Assembly (NCBI RefSeq): GCF_042647165.1
Contig: NZ_JBHRUV010000031.1
Source of the DNA: Camelimonas abortus
GTDB lineage: Bacteria > Pseudomonadota > Alphaproteobacteria > Rhizobiales > Beijerinckiaceae
Reading direction: 5' to 3' (one strand)
DNA: 64,000 nucleotides
Shown: positions 8,621 through 16,374 of the stretch, one piece after another
Numbering within the stretch: the stretch's first letter is position 1
Layout of the letters: the number at the start of each line of letters is the position of its first letter
Made by a program: the position numbers and the translations under genes
Notes under the pieces: model-generated
What the model was told of the DNA's origin: nothing
The model's input: the letters and a program-made list of their open reading frames with translations, nothing else
Databases searched by the model: none

Positions 8621-9379
8621 TTACAGGGCGGCGAGCTCGCGCAGCCGCTCCGGATCCCGGATGCGCACGCCGGCGGGGGTGATGACCAGCGCCTGCTGCT
8701 GCGCCAGGCGGCGGAAGGTGCGGCTGACGGTCTCGATGGTGAGGCCAAGATAGTCGGCGATGTCGCGCCGGCTCATGGGCAGCGGCGTCTCGGGTTGCTG
8801 GCGGACCCGCCCGCCGGCGATCTCCGCCCAGCGCCGGTCAAGCAGCAGCAGGAAGCAGGCCAGCCGCTCCTCCGCCGTGCGCCGGCCCAGCAGCACCATC
8901 TGCTCGCGGGCGCAGGCCAGCTCCTCCACCGCCAGCTCGTGCAGCCGCCGGCCCATGTGCGGCAACCGCCCGGCCAGCGCCAGGAAGGCGCGGCGCGAGA
9001 AGGCGCACACCGCCATGTCGGTCACCGCCTCAACTGCGCAGACAGGTCGGGCCGCAGGGTCGAAACCGATGAAATCCCCCGGCAGCGCGAAGCCGACGAT
9101 CTGCCGGCGGCCGTCCGGCAGGGTGCGCGCCAGCCGCGCCATGCCGCTGCGCACGTTGAACACGCAACCGCCCGGAGCGCCGTCGCCGCCGGCCCCGGCG
9201 GGCGCGAGCCCTTCCGGCGTCAGCGTCTGCCCCGCGCGATAGACAAGCCGTCGCGACAGGTCGGCGGCCTGCGCCAGCTCATCGTCGCCCAGGCAGTCGC
9301 ACACGCCGCGCCTTCGCACGGGGCATCCGCAGCAGGGCTCGGGTTCGGCGCGCGACGCGGTGTGGACTGGCTGGTTCAT
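8621..9379 (-). CDS. fnrL: Crp/Fnr family oxygen-responsive regulator (FnrL type)
   Basis: About 252 residues. The N-terminus has the Fe-S cysteine pattern C-x2-C-P-x6-C of alphaproteobacterial FnrL (Cys16, Cys19, Cys27), and a fourth cysteine lies at about 114 in RPVCAVEAV. A cyclic-nucleotide-type beta barrel and dimer helix follow. The C-terminal helix-turn-helix has ETVSRTF, the E-x2-S-R recognition residues that read TTGAT half-sites. Two perfect TTGAT-N4-ATCAA boxes occur within 2 kb. It should therefore sense low oxygen through a [4Fe-4S] cluster. The start is uncertain: a TTG at 9394 and an ATG at 9385 are in frame; the ATG used has GAG six bases upstream. Confidence 0.88.
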   Translation of the reverse strand: MNQPVHTASRAEPEPCCGCPVRRRGVCDCLGDDELAQAADLSRRLVYRAGQTLTPEGLAPAGAGGDGAPGGCVFNVRSGMARLARTLPDGRRQIVGFALPGDFIGFDPAARPVCAVEAVTDMAVCAFSRRAFLALAGRLPHMGRRLHELAVEELACAREQMVLLGRRTAEERLACFLLLLDRRWAEIAGGRVRQQPETPLPMSRRDIADYLGLTIETVSRTFRRLAQQQALVITPAGVRIRDPERLRELAAL

Positions 9380-9761
9380 GGACATCTCGCGCAAACGCCA
9401 GCGGGCGCCTTTCCCGGGGCCGGACCGCCGCGACCGGGGCGGCCCCTCCGCTGGCCAGAATCATTCTAACCTGGCTTGCGTCCGGTTTTCACGGAATTTC
9501 CGCCCGCAGACCCGCTCAAGCCCGGGCACGATCACGCGACCACGACAAAATCGCACGTTCCCGCAAGATCGCCAGGCTTCCGGACGCGCAGACGCAGCGT
9601 CCCCCCGCCTGACCGTGGAATCCGCCGCCGATTCGCCGCCATCCGCGCCGCGCAAGCCGGCCGTGGCGCCGGCGCGCGCTCCGGCCCGCCGCCGGAACTG
9701 TATCCATTTGGCAACATCCGGTTCGGGAATGGGCGGTTCCGGCCGTACGGGCGCCCAGGAG

Positions 9762-9775
9762 TTGATCCTGATCAA
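9762..9775. promoter_or_regulatory. FNR box upstream of ompW
   Basis: TTGATCCTGATCAA is a perfect match to the FNR consensus TTGAT-N4-ATCAA. It lies 247 bp before the ompW start and next to the fnrL gene whose recognition helix should bind it. If it activates from about -41.5, transcription would start near 9810, giving a ~210-nt leader. A role in fnrL autoregulation is also possible. Confidence 0.85.
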
Positions 9776-9875
9776 TTCATGGGCGCCGTTCCTGGCGTTT
9801 TCTCCCCTGCGCGGGCGGCGACGGCGCGGACCTTCGCCCGGACGTCCGGGGGGAGCCTCCGCCAGGGCCCGCCCG

Positions 9876-9915
9876 CCGGCCTTTCCTGTGGGGCGCGCCC
9901 CGCAGGAAAGGCCGG
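9876..9915 (+). repeat. 40-bp palindrome in the ompW leader
   Basis: The arms CCGGCCTTTCCTG and CAGGAAAGGCCGG (13 bp, perfect) enclose a self-complementary GGGGCGCGCCCC flanked by a T-G wobble. As RNA it would be an extremely stable hairpin about 106 nt before the ompW ATG. There is no T-tract, so it is not a standard terminator; it could protect the mRNA, bind a protein or RNA, or be a DNA cruciform. Confidence 0.75.
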
Positions 9916-10021
9916 AGAGTCCGGCGTCGCCCGCGCCCGCGACGCGCGTCGCGACCGACAGGATATTTCACCGGCCGACGGCCGCCGCGCCGGACGCCGG
10001 GGACGTAGCAGAGAGCTTGTG

Positions 10022-10714
10022 ATGAAACCGACTTTCGCCCGCGCCGGCCTTCTCGCCGGCCTTCTGGCCGCCACCGCCCTCACCGCGCCGGCCTTCGCCG
10101 CCGACCTGCCGGCCCGGAACCAGGCGCCGGAAGCCCCGGTCGTGCAGCAGTGGAATCCGTGGATGGTGCGCGCCCGCGCCCTGCTCGTGGTTCCGCGCGA
10201 CGAGGCGAAGCTCTACACCGCCGGCGAGCGCCTGCCCGGCGCCAATGTCGACGTGTCGAACTCCGTCGTTCCCGAGCTCGACATCACCTATTTTTTCACG
10301 AAGAACCTCGCCGCCGAGCTGATCCTGGGCGTCACCCCGCACAGGGTGAAGGGCGCGGGCTCCATCGCCGGCACGCCGGTCGGCAAGGCCTGGCTGCTGC
10401 CCCCCACCCTGACGCTGCAGTATCACTTCACCGGTCTGGGCGCGTTCAGGCCCTACGTCGGCGCCGGCGTGAACTACACGGTGTTCTTCGACGAGCGCGC
10501 CCGCGGCCCGTTCAGCTCCTTCCGCCTGAAGGACAGCTTCGGCTTCGCCCTGCAGGCCGGCCTTGACTACATGATCGACGAGCACTGGGGCTTCAACGTC
10601 GACGTCAAGAAGATCTTCCTGAAGACCGACGTGAAGCTGGACCACGGCGTGGTGTACGGCAAGGTCCACCTCGACCCGTGGCTGGTGTCCACCGGCGTCA
10701 CCTACCGCTTCTGA
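10022..10714 (+). CDS. ompW: OmpW family outer-membrane protein
   Basis: A 230-residue protein with a Sec signal peptide (about residues 1-27, cleavage near APAFA-ADLP) and an eight-stranded beta-barrel pattern. Landmarks are VPELDITYFFTKNLAAELILGVTPH, LLPPTLTLQYHF, FRPYVGAGVNYTVF and the terminal aromatic residue of VTYRF. OmpW-like porins help passage of small hydrophobic solutes, and in enterobacteria ompW is under FNR control. The upstream perfect FNR box fits that. The ATG has only a weak AGAGAG ribosome-binding site; the longer open frame upstream is not used because the signal peptide starts here. Confidence 0.9.
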   Translation: MKPTFARAGLLAGLLAATALTAPAFAADLPARNQAPEAPVVQQWNPWMVRARALLVVPRDEAKLYTAGERLPGANVDVSNSVVPELDITYFFTKNLAAELILGVTPHRVKGAGSIAGTPVGKAWLLPPTLTLQYHFTGLGAFRPYVGAGVNYTVFFDERARGPFSSFRLKDSFGFALQAGLDYMIDEHWGFNVDVKKIFLKTDVKLDHGVVYGKVHLDPWLVSTGVTYRF

Positions 10715-10899
10715 CACGCGCCCGCCGGCGGCCCGCGCCCGCGCCGGGGCCGCCGGACCACGGAACCGGCGGAACGGCGCCCGCGCCGCTCCGCCGCCGC
10801 CAAGGCGACCAGGGCTGGGGGACTGCCCGGATCGCCAGACGTGACCGGACCGCATTGGGGCGCAGCCATGCTGCGGGGGGCGAATCCGGATCACGTCCA

Positions 10900-10936
10900 G
10901 GGCCAGACGCCATCGGGGGCGTCTGGCCCTCTTTTT
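10900..10936 (+). terminator. Strong Rho-independent terminator downstream of ompW
   Basis: A 12-bp perfect stem (GGGCCAGACGCC/GGCGTCTGGCCC) with a short ATCGGG loop is followed by TCTTTTT. It lies 185 bp after the ompW stop and most likely ends that transcript. Its sequence closely resembles the terminator at 11247-11283. Confidence 0.85.
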
Positions 10937-11015
10937 CCCCGCGTCTCCCCCGCGTCGCGGCCGCGCCGGCCGCGGACGTACAAAAGGGACATGTGTCCCG
11001 AAAAATCGCCGGGAT

Positions 11016-11029
11016 TTGATCTGGATCAA
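11016..11029. promoter_or_regulatory. FNR box upstream of a probable RNA gene
   Basis: TTGATCTGGATCAA is a second perfect FNR consensus site. Like the ompW box it continues as ATCAATTC. The next element on the plus strand is not a protein gene but a structured segment ending in a terminator. A weak -10-like GATGCT at 11052-11057 is placed as expected for class II FNR activation. Confidence 0.8.
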
Positions 11030-11063
11030 TTCGTCGCGCCCCGCGCCAGGCGATGCTGACCAC

Positions 11064-11283
11064 CAGTCAGGCGCCGTTCCGGCCATGGCGGCGCGGCCAG
11101 ACTTATGGCCCCGCCGGTTTCAGAACCGGAAACATGCTGACTGGCGGCCGGGCAAGGGGGGCTTGTCCGGCGGGCCATGCGCGAACCGGGTTGCGAAGCA
11201 GGGGGCAGGCCTTGCCTGCAAGGGGAAGCTTCCCGGCGAGCGTCTCGGGCCAGATGTCGTCGGGGCGACACTGGCCCTTTTTC
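11064..11283 (+). ncRNA. Candidate FNR-activated small RNA (~220 nt)
   Basis: Inferred transcript from an FNR-dependent start (41 bp after the box centre) to a Rho-independent terminator. Complementary segments can be seen: CCAGTCAG (11063-11070) with CTGACTGG (11137-11144) closing a domain; GGCCAT/ATGGCC; CCGGTT-TCAG-AACCGG; GCAGGC-CTT-GCCTGC; GGGAAGCTTCCC. The terminator GGGCCAG...CTGGCCC with TTTTTCT ends it. The frames crossing it have no ribosome-binding site and run through the terminator. This resembles the arrangement of FNR-activated regulatory RNAs such as FnrS of enterobacteria, but no sequence relation is claimed. Boundaries are approximate. Confidence 0.5.
11247..11283 (+). terminator. 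Terminator of the candidate small RNA
   Basis: GGGCCAG pairs with CTGGCCC and TGTCG with CGACA, leaving one bulged A, followed by TTTTTCT. It faces away from the FNR box and ends before the convergent gene on the minus strand. Confidence 0.75.
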
Positions 11284-11366
11284 TTTGCCTCACCGGACGT
11301 TGCGCCTGTCGCTCTGGAGCGGGCCCCGCGCCGGCGCCGTCCGGCGCGAAGATTTTGCCGCGGGGG

Positions 11367-12122
11367 TCAGTTCGCGCGGCTGTAAAGCCCGCGGAAGGAG
11401 ACATTGGCGCCGCCGCACAGGCCGTTGTCTTCGGCCAGCAGCCAGGGGCCGACGCGGCGCAGCCACACCTTGCAGCTGGATTCGTCGCCACGCTCCGCCG
11501 GGGCGAAGCCGTCTGCGGTGACGGCGAAGGAGAGCCCGCCGCCCTGCGGCCGCGCCTCGCCGGAAAATTCGCCGGTATTGACCGCCCCGCGCTTCACCCG
11601 CGCCGGATCCAGCCCGCCGAACGTGGCCTCGCCGGCGACGGCCAGCGTTCCCGGGTCCCTGCCCGGCGCGATTCGGATCTGCGCCTCGACGCGCCGCCAC
11701 GTCCCGGTCCAGGCGTCGGGCCCGGCCGGAACCGCGGCCGGCTCCGGCGTCAGCTCCGCCGCGCTGAGCCAGCCGGAGCGGACGATCTCCGGCAAGGTCA
11801 CGCCGGCGCGCCGGCGGCTGGCGACGTAGTGGGCGCAGACGAAATCGCCCGCGGAGCCCGAGACGATCACCCGGTCGCCGGCCACCACATAGGCCGTCTC
11901 CCGGCAGGTCTTGCGGAAGGCGGGGCAACCGGGGCCGCCGCGGTAAAAATGGGCCCGGGCGGCGCTCACCTTCGCCGTGGCCAGCTCATCCGGCCGGGAA
12001 AGGTCCGGTCCGCCGGCGCAGTCCTGCGCCAGGGCCGCCGGCGACGCCGCCGCCAGCATCGCCGCGGCGAGGCCGCCCGCCAGCGCCGCCCTCCGCCTCC
12101 GCTCCGGTTCGCGCTTCGCCAT
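11367..12122 (-). CDS. Secreted protein of unknown function
   Basis: A 251-residue protein with a clear signal peptide (basic start MAKREPERRRR, hydrophobic core, cleavage near AALAQ-DC). The mature part has six or more cysteines (for example CAGGPD, CPAFRKTC, FVCAHY, SSCKVW, GLCGG), suggesting disulfide bonds in the periplasm. I do not recognise a family. The ATG was chosen for the GGAGGGGAG site six bases upstream; the frame is open further upstream but only antisense to other features. It is the last gene of a leftward run, 31 bp after the MBL-fold gene, so it is likely co-transcribed. Confidence 0.75.
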   Translation of the reverse strand: MAKREPERRRRAALAGGLAAAMLAAASPAALAQDCAGGPDLSRPDELATAKVSAARAHFYRGGPGCPAFRKTCRETAYVVAGDRVIVSGSAGDFVCAHYVASRRRAGVTLPEIVRSGWLSAAELTPEPAAVPAGPDAWTGTWRRVEAQIRIAPGRDPGTLAVAGEATFGGLDPARVKRGAVNTGEFSGEARPQGGGLSFAVTADGFAPAERGDESSCKVWLRRVGPWLLAEDNGLCGGANVSFRGLYSRAN

Positions 12123-12153
12123 CGTCGTCTCCCCTCCGCCGGTCCCGCCGGCC

Positions 12154-13011
12154 TCACACGATATCCAGCCGGAAGCCGTCGCCGTCGCGGCTGATGAGTC
12201 CGCGGCCATCGGCGGTGAAATGGCCGCCGATGACCGGCGTGCCGGCGTCGGCCAGGCGGGCGAACAGGCTGCGGCGCGTCTGCGCCGAGGCCGCCTGGTC
12301 ATGATCCGCCGTGGACGACCACTCGGGCCGGGCGATCTGGCAGGGATGATGCATGACGTCGCCGCCCAGCAGCAACTCCTCGCCCTTCGAGCGCAGCAGG
12401 ATGCTCATGTGGCCGATGCTGTGGCCGGGCGTGGCCACGGCGAACACGCCGGGGGCGATCTCCTGGCCGTCGTCCACCAGATCGACCAGACCGGCCGCCG
12501 CCACCGGGGCGACGGAATCGTCGAACACGGCGCGGTGCTCGGCGTCCTCCTGCTGGTCGCGCCAGTAGTTGAAGTCCGTGCGGCTCATGGCGTAGCGCGC
12601 TTTCGGGAAGGCGGGAACCCAGGCGTCGCCCTCCAGCACGGTGTCCCAGCCCACGTGGTCCACATGCAGGTGGGTGTTGATCACCAGATCCACCGTCTCC
12701 TTCGGCGCGCCGGCCTGCGCCAGCCAGTCGAGGAACGGGTCGGCGCGGTCGTTCCAGTGGGGAACCTTGCGCCCCTGCTTGCGGGCGCCGAGGCCGGTGT
12801 CCACCAGGATGCGCGCGTCCGGGGTCTCGACGATGAAGGTCTGCACGGCGATCTTCAGCCGGCCGCGATCGTCGGCGAAATGCGGACGCAGCCAGTCGAT
12901 GGCCATGACTTCCTCAGGCGTGGCCTGCGGCAGGATGAACCGGCTGCCGCCGGTCGCGGCCAGCTCGACCACGCGGGTCACGGTGATGTCGCCAATTTTC
13001 CATTGGGCCAT
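12154..13011 (-). CDS. MBL-fold metallo-hydrolase
   Basis: A 285-residue metallo-beta-lactamase-fold hydrolase. The metal motif is THLHVDHVGWD (HxHxDH), with further ligand candidates His in ATPGHSIGHM, Asp in LLGGDVMHH and His in IGGHFT. The family includes lactonases and other esterases such as the quorum-quenching AiiA-like enzymes; the substrate here is unknown. The ATG follows GGAG at nine bases and gives MAQWKIGDITVTRV. It lies between an SDR gene and a secreted-protein gene in the same direction, in a probable catabolic operon. Confidence 0.85.
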   Translation of the reverse strand: MAQWKIGDITVTRVVELAATGGSRFILPQATPEEVMAIDWLRPHFADDRGRLKIAVQTFIVETPDARILVDTGLGARKQGRKVPHWNDRADPFLDWLAQAGAPKETVDLVINTHLHVDHVGWDTVLEGDAWVPAFPKARYAMSRTDFNYWRDQQEDAEHRAVFDDSVAPVAAAGLVDLVDDGQEIAPGVFAVATPGHSIGHMSILLRSKGEELLLGGDVMHHPCQIARPEWSSTADHDQAASAQTRRSLFARLADAGTPVIGGHFTADGRGLISRDGDGFRLDIV

Positions 13012-13094
13012 GGGGGATTCTCCGGGCTGTGGCCGGCGGCGCGGAAGCCCTCCGCCGGCCTGCGGCATGGCGCGGGGCCGGGCCCCGCGCCGGC

Positions 13095-13850
13095 TCAAGC
13101 GCGCAGGGTCAGGCCGCCGTCCGCGACGAGGCCGTGGCCGGTGATGAAGTCCGCCTCGTCCGAGGCGAGCAGGAACACCGCCCGCGCCATGTCCTCCGGC
13201 TGGCCAAGGCGGCGCAGCGCCGCCTTCTTCGCCCAGATGGCGGCGATCTCCGGATTGGAGAAGGAGGCGCCGGTCATGCCGGTGTGAATGGCGCCGGGCA
13301 GCAGATAGTTGGCGGTGATGCGGTATTTGCCCAGCTCCAGCGCCAGGGTCTTGGTGAGGCCGGCCACCGCGTGCTTGGAGGCGGTGTAGGCGGCCAGGCC
13401 AATGTCGGTGTCGAAGGCCATCACCGAGGCGGTGTTGATGATGCGCGCCCTGCCCTTCTGAAGCGCCCGCTCGCGCAGGGCGGGAATGAAGGCGCGCGAG
13501 GCCCGGAACTGCGCCGTGACGTTGACCTCCAGCACCCGGCGCCAGTCCTCGTCCGTGGTCTCCTCCGCCAGCCAGCGGCCGCTGACGCCGGCGTTGTTGA
13601 ACAGGATGTCGACGCCGCCGAAATGGTCGAGCGCGGTCTGCAGCATCGCCTGCGGCGCGTCGTCGTCCGTGACGCTCCTGGCCAGCGGAACAATGTTGGG
13701 CTCGCCCGCATGGACCGTGGCGATGACGGACTCCGGCCTGTCGACGGCGACGACCTTCGCGCCCTCGGCGGCGAACAGCTGCGCGGTGGCGCGGCCGATG
13801 CCGGACGCCGCGCCGGTGATGACCGCGACCTTGCCCTCAAAGCGTTTCAC
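13095..13850 (-). CDS. SDR family oxidoreductase
   Basis: A 251-residue classical short-chain dehydrogenase/reductase. It has the nucleotide motif TGAASGIGRA near residue 12, NNAGVSG, the catalytic serine in NTASVMAF, and YTASKHA containing the catalytic Tyr and Lys. The Asp at the end of beta-2 (VVAVDRP) favours NAD(H). It sits between enoyl-CoA hydratase and an MBL hydrolase, suggesting oxidation of a hydroxyl-acyl or alcohol intermediate; this is inference. It starts with GTG, with GGGAG about nine bases upstream. Confidence 0.9.
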   Translation of the reverse strand: MKRFEGKVAVITGAASGIGRATAQLFAAEGAKVVAVDRPESVIATVHAGEPNIVPLARSVTDDDAPQAMLQTALDHFGGVDILFNNAGVSGRWLAEETTDEDWRRVLEVNVTAQFRASRAFIPALRERALQKGRARIINTASVMAFDTDIGLAAYTASKHAVAGLTKTLALELGKYRITANYLLPGAIHTGMTGASFSNPEIAAIWAKKAALRRLGQPEDMARAVFLLASDEADFITGHGLVADGGLTLRA

Positions 13851-13977
13851 CTGCGTTTTCTCCCTGCCGTTGCGGGTCTGCCCGCCGCGGCGGGCGCCCG
13901 TTCCTGTGCGTCATGACGTGTCGCCGGCCGCGCCATGGGGACGACGCCTCCCGGGAGGCGGGCCGCCGCGGGACGGC

Positions 13978-14766
13978 TCAGCGCCCCTGCCAGCGCGGCG
14001 CGCGCTTTTCGACGAAGGCGCGCGGCCCCTCGAGGAAGTCCAGGGTGGCGGCGTTGCGCGCCGCCGCCTCCTCGCCCAGCCGGCGCAGGTCCGCGTCGGA
14101 GAGGTCATGGGCGCGGCGGGCCACGGCGAGGCTCTCGCGCACCGCCACCGGGGCGTTGGCGCAAACGGCCTCCGCCAGCTCCAGCGCCGCCGCGCGCAGC
14201 CGCTCATGCGGAACCACATGGTTGACGAGGCCGAGCTCGCCGGCGCGTTTCGCGTCCAGCCGCCGGCCGGTGGCGATGAGCTCGAGGGCGATGTTGCGGG
14301 GAATGGCGCGCGGCAGGCGGTAAACGCCGCCAGCCAGCGCCACCAGGCCGCGCGTCACCTCCGGCAGGCCAAAGGCGGCCTTCTCCGAGGCCACGGCCAT
14401 GTCGCACGCGAGCATGATCTCGAGGCCGCCGGCCAGGGCGAAGCCGTTGACCGCGGCGATCCACGCCTTGGCGCGCGGCATGTGCACGAATCCGGCGAAA
14501 CCGCCGGCGGGGGTGGAGATGCTCTCGCGCCGCCCGGCGGCGACTTCCTTGAGGTCGGCGCCGGCGCAGAACGCCTGGTCGCCGGCGCCGGTGAGAATGA
14601 CGCACCAGACGTCGTCGTCGGCTTCGGTCTCGCGCACGGCGCGCTCCAGGCCCCGTGCGACGGCGCCGTTCACGGCGTTGCGGGCCTCCGGCCGGTTGAT
14701 GGTGACGATGGCGATGTGGCCGGCGGTCTTTTCGACCGTCACGGCGGGCGTGCTGGCGTCAGTCAC
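13978..14766 (-). CDS. Enoyl-CoA hydratase/isomerase family protein (crotonase fold)
   Basis: A 262-residue crotonase. It has INRPEARNAVN at the start, the oxyanion-hole segment FCAGADLKE and the second active-site segment AVNGFALAGGLEIMLACDMAVAS, with Glu in GLPEVTRGLV and the DEAD-like turn LGLVNHVV. It hydrates or isomerises an acyl-CoA, fitting the acyl-CoA synthetase upstream. The GTG start, with AGGGA upstream, was preferred over the ATG 27 bp earlier because that one lacks a ribosome-binding site. The exact substrate is unknown. Confidence 0.9.
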   Translation of the reverse strand: MTDASTPAVTVEKTAGHIAIVTINRPEARNAVNGAVARGLERAVRETEADDDVWCVILTGAGDQAFCAGADLKEVAAGRRESISTPAGGFAGFVHMPRAKAWIAAVNGFALAGGLEIMLACDMAVASEKAAFGLPEVTRGLVALAGGVYRLPRAIPRNIALELIATGRRLDAKRAGELGLVNHVVPHERLRAAALELAEAVCANAPVAVRESLAVARRAHDLSDADLRRLGEEAAARNAATLDFLEGPRAFVEKRAPRWQGR

Positions 14767-14800
14767 TGGCGTTGTTTCCCTGCGTCGGCGCATGCAAGAA

Positions 14801-14826
14801 GGGCCGCCGCCCTGCGGCGACGGCCC
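14801..14826 (-). terminator. Hairpin after the acyl-CoA synthetase gene
   Basis: On the minus strand GGGCCGTCGC pairs with GCGGCGGCCC (one G-U), followed by TTCTT. It lies 10 bp after the synthetase stop and before the hydratase start, so it could be a partial terminator that lowers downstream expression. Confidence 0.5.
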
Positions 14827-14835
14827 GGAGGCTGG

Positions 14836-16374
14836 TCAGATCTGGCGTCCCACGCCGGCCCAGTAGGGCTCGCGCAGCTTGCGCTTGAAGATCTTGCCGC
14901 TGTCCTCGCGCGGCAGGTCGGCGCGGAACTCCACCTTCTTCGGCACCTTGAAGCCGGCGATCTCGCCGCGAAGCCAGGTCTTCACCTGTTCTTCGGTGAG
15001 GTCGGCGCCCGGCGCCGGCTGCACCACCGCCATCACCGACTCACCGTACTCCTCGTCCGGCACGCCGAACACGGCGCAGTCGGCCACGCCCGGCATGCGC
15101 TGCAGCGCCGCCTCGATCTCGGCCGGATAGATGTTCACGCCGCCGGAGATGATCATGTCCTTGGCGCGGTCGCAGAGGAACAGGTAGCCGTCCTCGTTGA
15201 AGTAGCCGACGTCGCCGGGCAGGATCAGGCGGCCCTTTTCGGAGCTGGCGCGCTTTTCGTCGTCAAGCTGGTAGGTGAAGTCGGCGATGCCGAAAGTGCG
15301 CGCCGCCACCTCGCCGATCTCGCCCGGAGGCAGCTCGTTGCCCTGCGGGTCGAGGATCTTCACCGTCGACTCCGGGAACGGCCGGCCGACGGTGCCCGGA
15401 TACTTCAGCCACTCCTCGCTGGTGCAGAAGGTGACCGAGCCGGTCTCGGTGGTGCCGTAGTACTCGTTGATCACCGGGCCCCACCACTCGATCATCTGCC
15501 GCTTGATGGGCGGCGACACCGGCGCGGCGGCGTGCACCACGAACTGCAGCGACGAGACGTCGTACTTGCTGCGCACCTCCTCCGGCAGGCGGAGCAGGCG
15601 GTTGAACATGATCGGCACCATGTGCAGGTGGGTGACGCGGTGCTTCTCGATCAGCCGCAGCAGCTCCTCGCTGTCATAGCGCGGCTGCAGGATGACGTTG
15701 GCGCCCAGCCTGGCGAGCAGCGTGCCGTAGGCGTTGGGCGCCGAGTGATACATCGGGCCGGTGACCACGGTGACGAGGTCGCCGAGATCGGTGCGGCCGT
15801 AGAAGCCGAAGGCGCGCGACAGCACCGTCTGGGTGGTGAGGGCCTGCTCCGGCGTGGGCCGCGCGCGGCGCACGCCCTTGGGATTGCCGGTCGTGCCGGA
15901 GGTGTAGATCATGGAGCCCGGCGCCTCGAGCTGCTCGGTGGCGGGCGGGAACTGCTCCAGCCAGTCCGACCAGCGGGTCACGCCTTCGGGCATGACGCAG
16001 CGCTCGTCCGGAATGTTGTAGGCGGCGCGGATTTCCGGAGGGGTCTCCACCACGAACAGCGGCACGCCCTCCGGGATGGCGCCGCGAATGCCCGGCAGCA
16101 GGTCGGCGTGGATGACGATGACCTTGGCCTCGCTGTTCCCGAACAGGTAGCGGGCCTCGCTTTCGGTGTAGTGCCAGTTCACCGGCACCGAATAGGCGCC
16201 GACCATGCCGGCGCCCATGCTGGCCTCGAAGAAGGCGAAGTCATTGCGCAGGTAGACGGCGACGGTGTCGCCGGGCTGCACGCCCAGCTGACGGAAGCCG
16301 GTGGCCGCGCGGGCGGCGCGCTGCAGCAGTTCCGCGGTCTCAATGCGGCGCTCGCCGCTGATGATCCAACCCAT
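14836..16374 (-). CDS. Acyl-CoA synthetase (AMP-binding family)
   Basis: A 512-residue ANL-superfamily adenylate-forming enzyme that activates a carboxylic acid to its CoA thioester. The P-loop-like A3 motif is MIYTSGTTGNPKGV, the A5 motif INEYYGTTETG, the A8 hinge GDVGYFNEDGYLFLCDRAKDMI, followed by SGGVNIYPAEIE, and the catalytic Lys is in DSGKIFKR. It resembles medium/long-chain or aromatic acyl-CoA ligases. It heads a leftward cluster with crotonase, SDR and MBL hydrolase genes and lies beside solute-binding proteins that may import its substrate (inference). Confidence 0.92.
   Translation of the reverse strand: MGWIISGERRIETAELLQRAARAATGFRQLGVQPGDTVAVYLRNDFAFFEASMGAGMVGAYSVPVNWHYTESEARYLFGNSEAKVIVIHADLLPGIRGAIPEGVPLFVVETPPEIRAAYNIPDERCVMPEGVTRWSDWLEQFPPATEQLEAPGSMIYTSGTTGNPKGVRRARPTPEQALTTQTVLSRAFGFYGRTDLGDLVTVVTGPMYHSAPNAYGTLLARLGANVILQPRYDSEELLRLIEKHRVTHLHMVPIMFNRLLRLPEEVRSKYDVSSLQFVVHAAAPVSPPIKRQMIEWWGPVINEYYGTTETGSVTFCTSEEWLKYPGTVGRPFPESTVKILDPQGNELPPGEIGEVAARTFGIADFTYQLDDEKRASSEKGRLILPGDVGYFNEDGYLFLCDRAKDMIISGGVNIYPAEIEAALQRMPGVADCAVFGVPDEEYGESVMAVVQPAPGADLTEEQVKTWLRGEIAGFKVPKKVEFRADLPREDSGKIFKRKLREPYWAGVGRQI

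Larger units (their letters stand above)
9380..10021. other. Divergent regulatory region between fnrL and ompW
   Basis: This 642-bp region holds a perfect FNR box (9762-9775), a 40-bp near-perfect palindrome (9876-9915) in the ompW leader, and a small AGAAT-C-ATTCT palindrome near 9457 close to the fnrL start. A long frame open through part of it continues into ompW but has no coding character or family match, so I treat it as non-coding. Confidence 0.6.
10715..11366. other. Non-coding region after ompW with terminator, FNR box and probable RNA gene
   Basis: From left to right: a 185-bp 3' region, a very strong terminator (10900-10936), a second perfect FNR box (11016-11029), a structured probable RNA (about 11064-11283) and then the end of the leftward secreted-protein gene. 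No protein gene with a ribosome-binding site is seen. Confidence 0.6.

Noticed and set aside
9476..10021. N-terminal extension of OmpW into the upstream open frame
   Set aside because: The frame has no start with a ribosome-binding site, and the ATG at 10022 begins a clear signal peptide.
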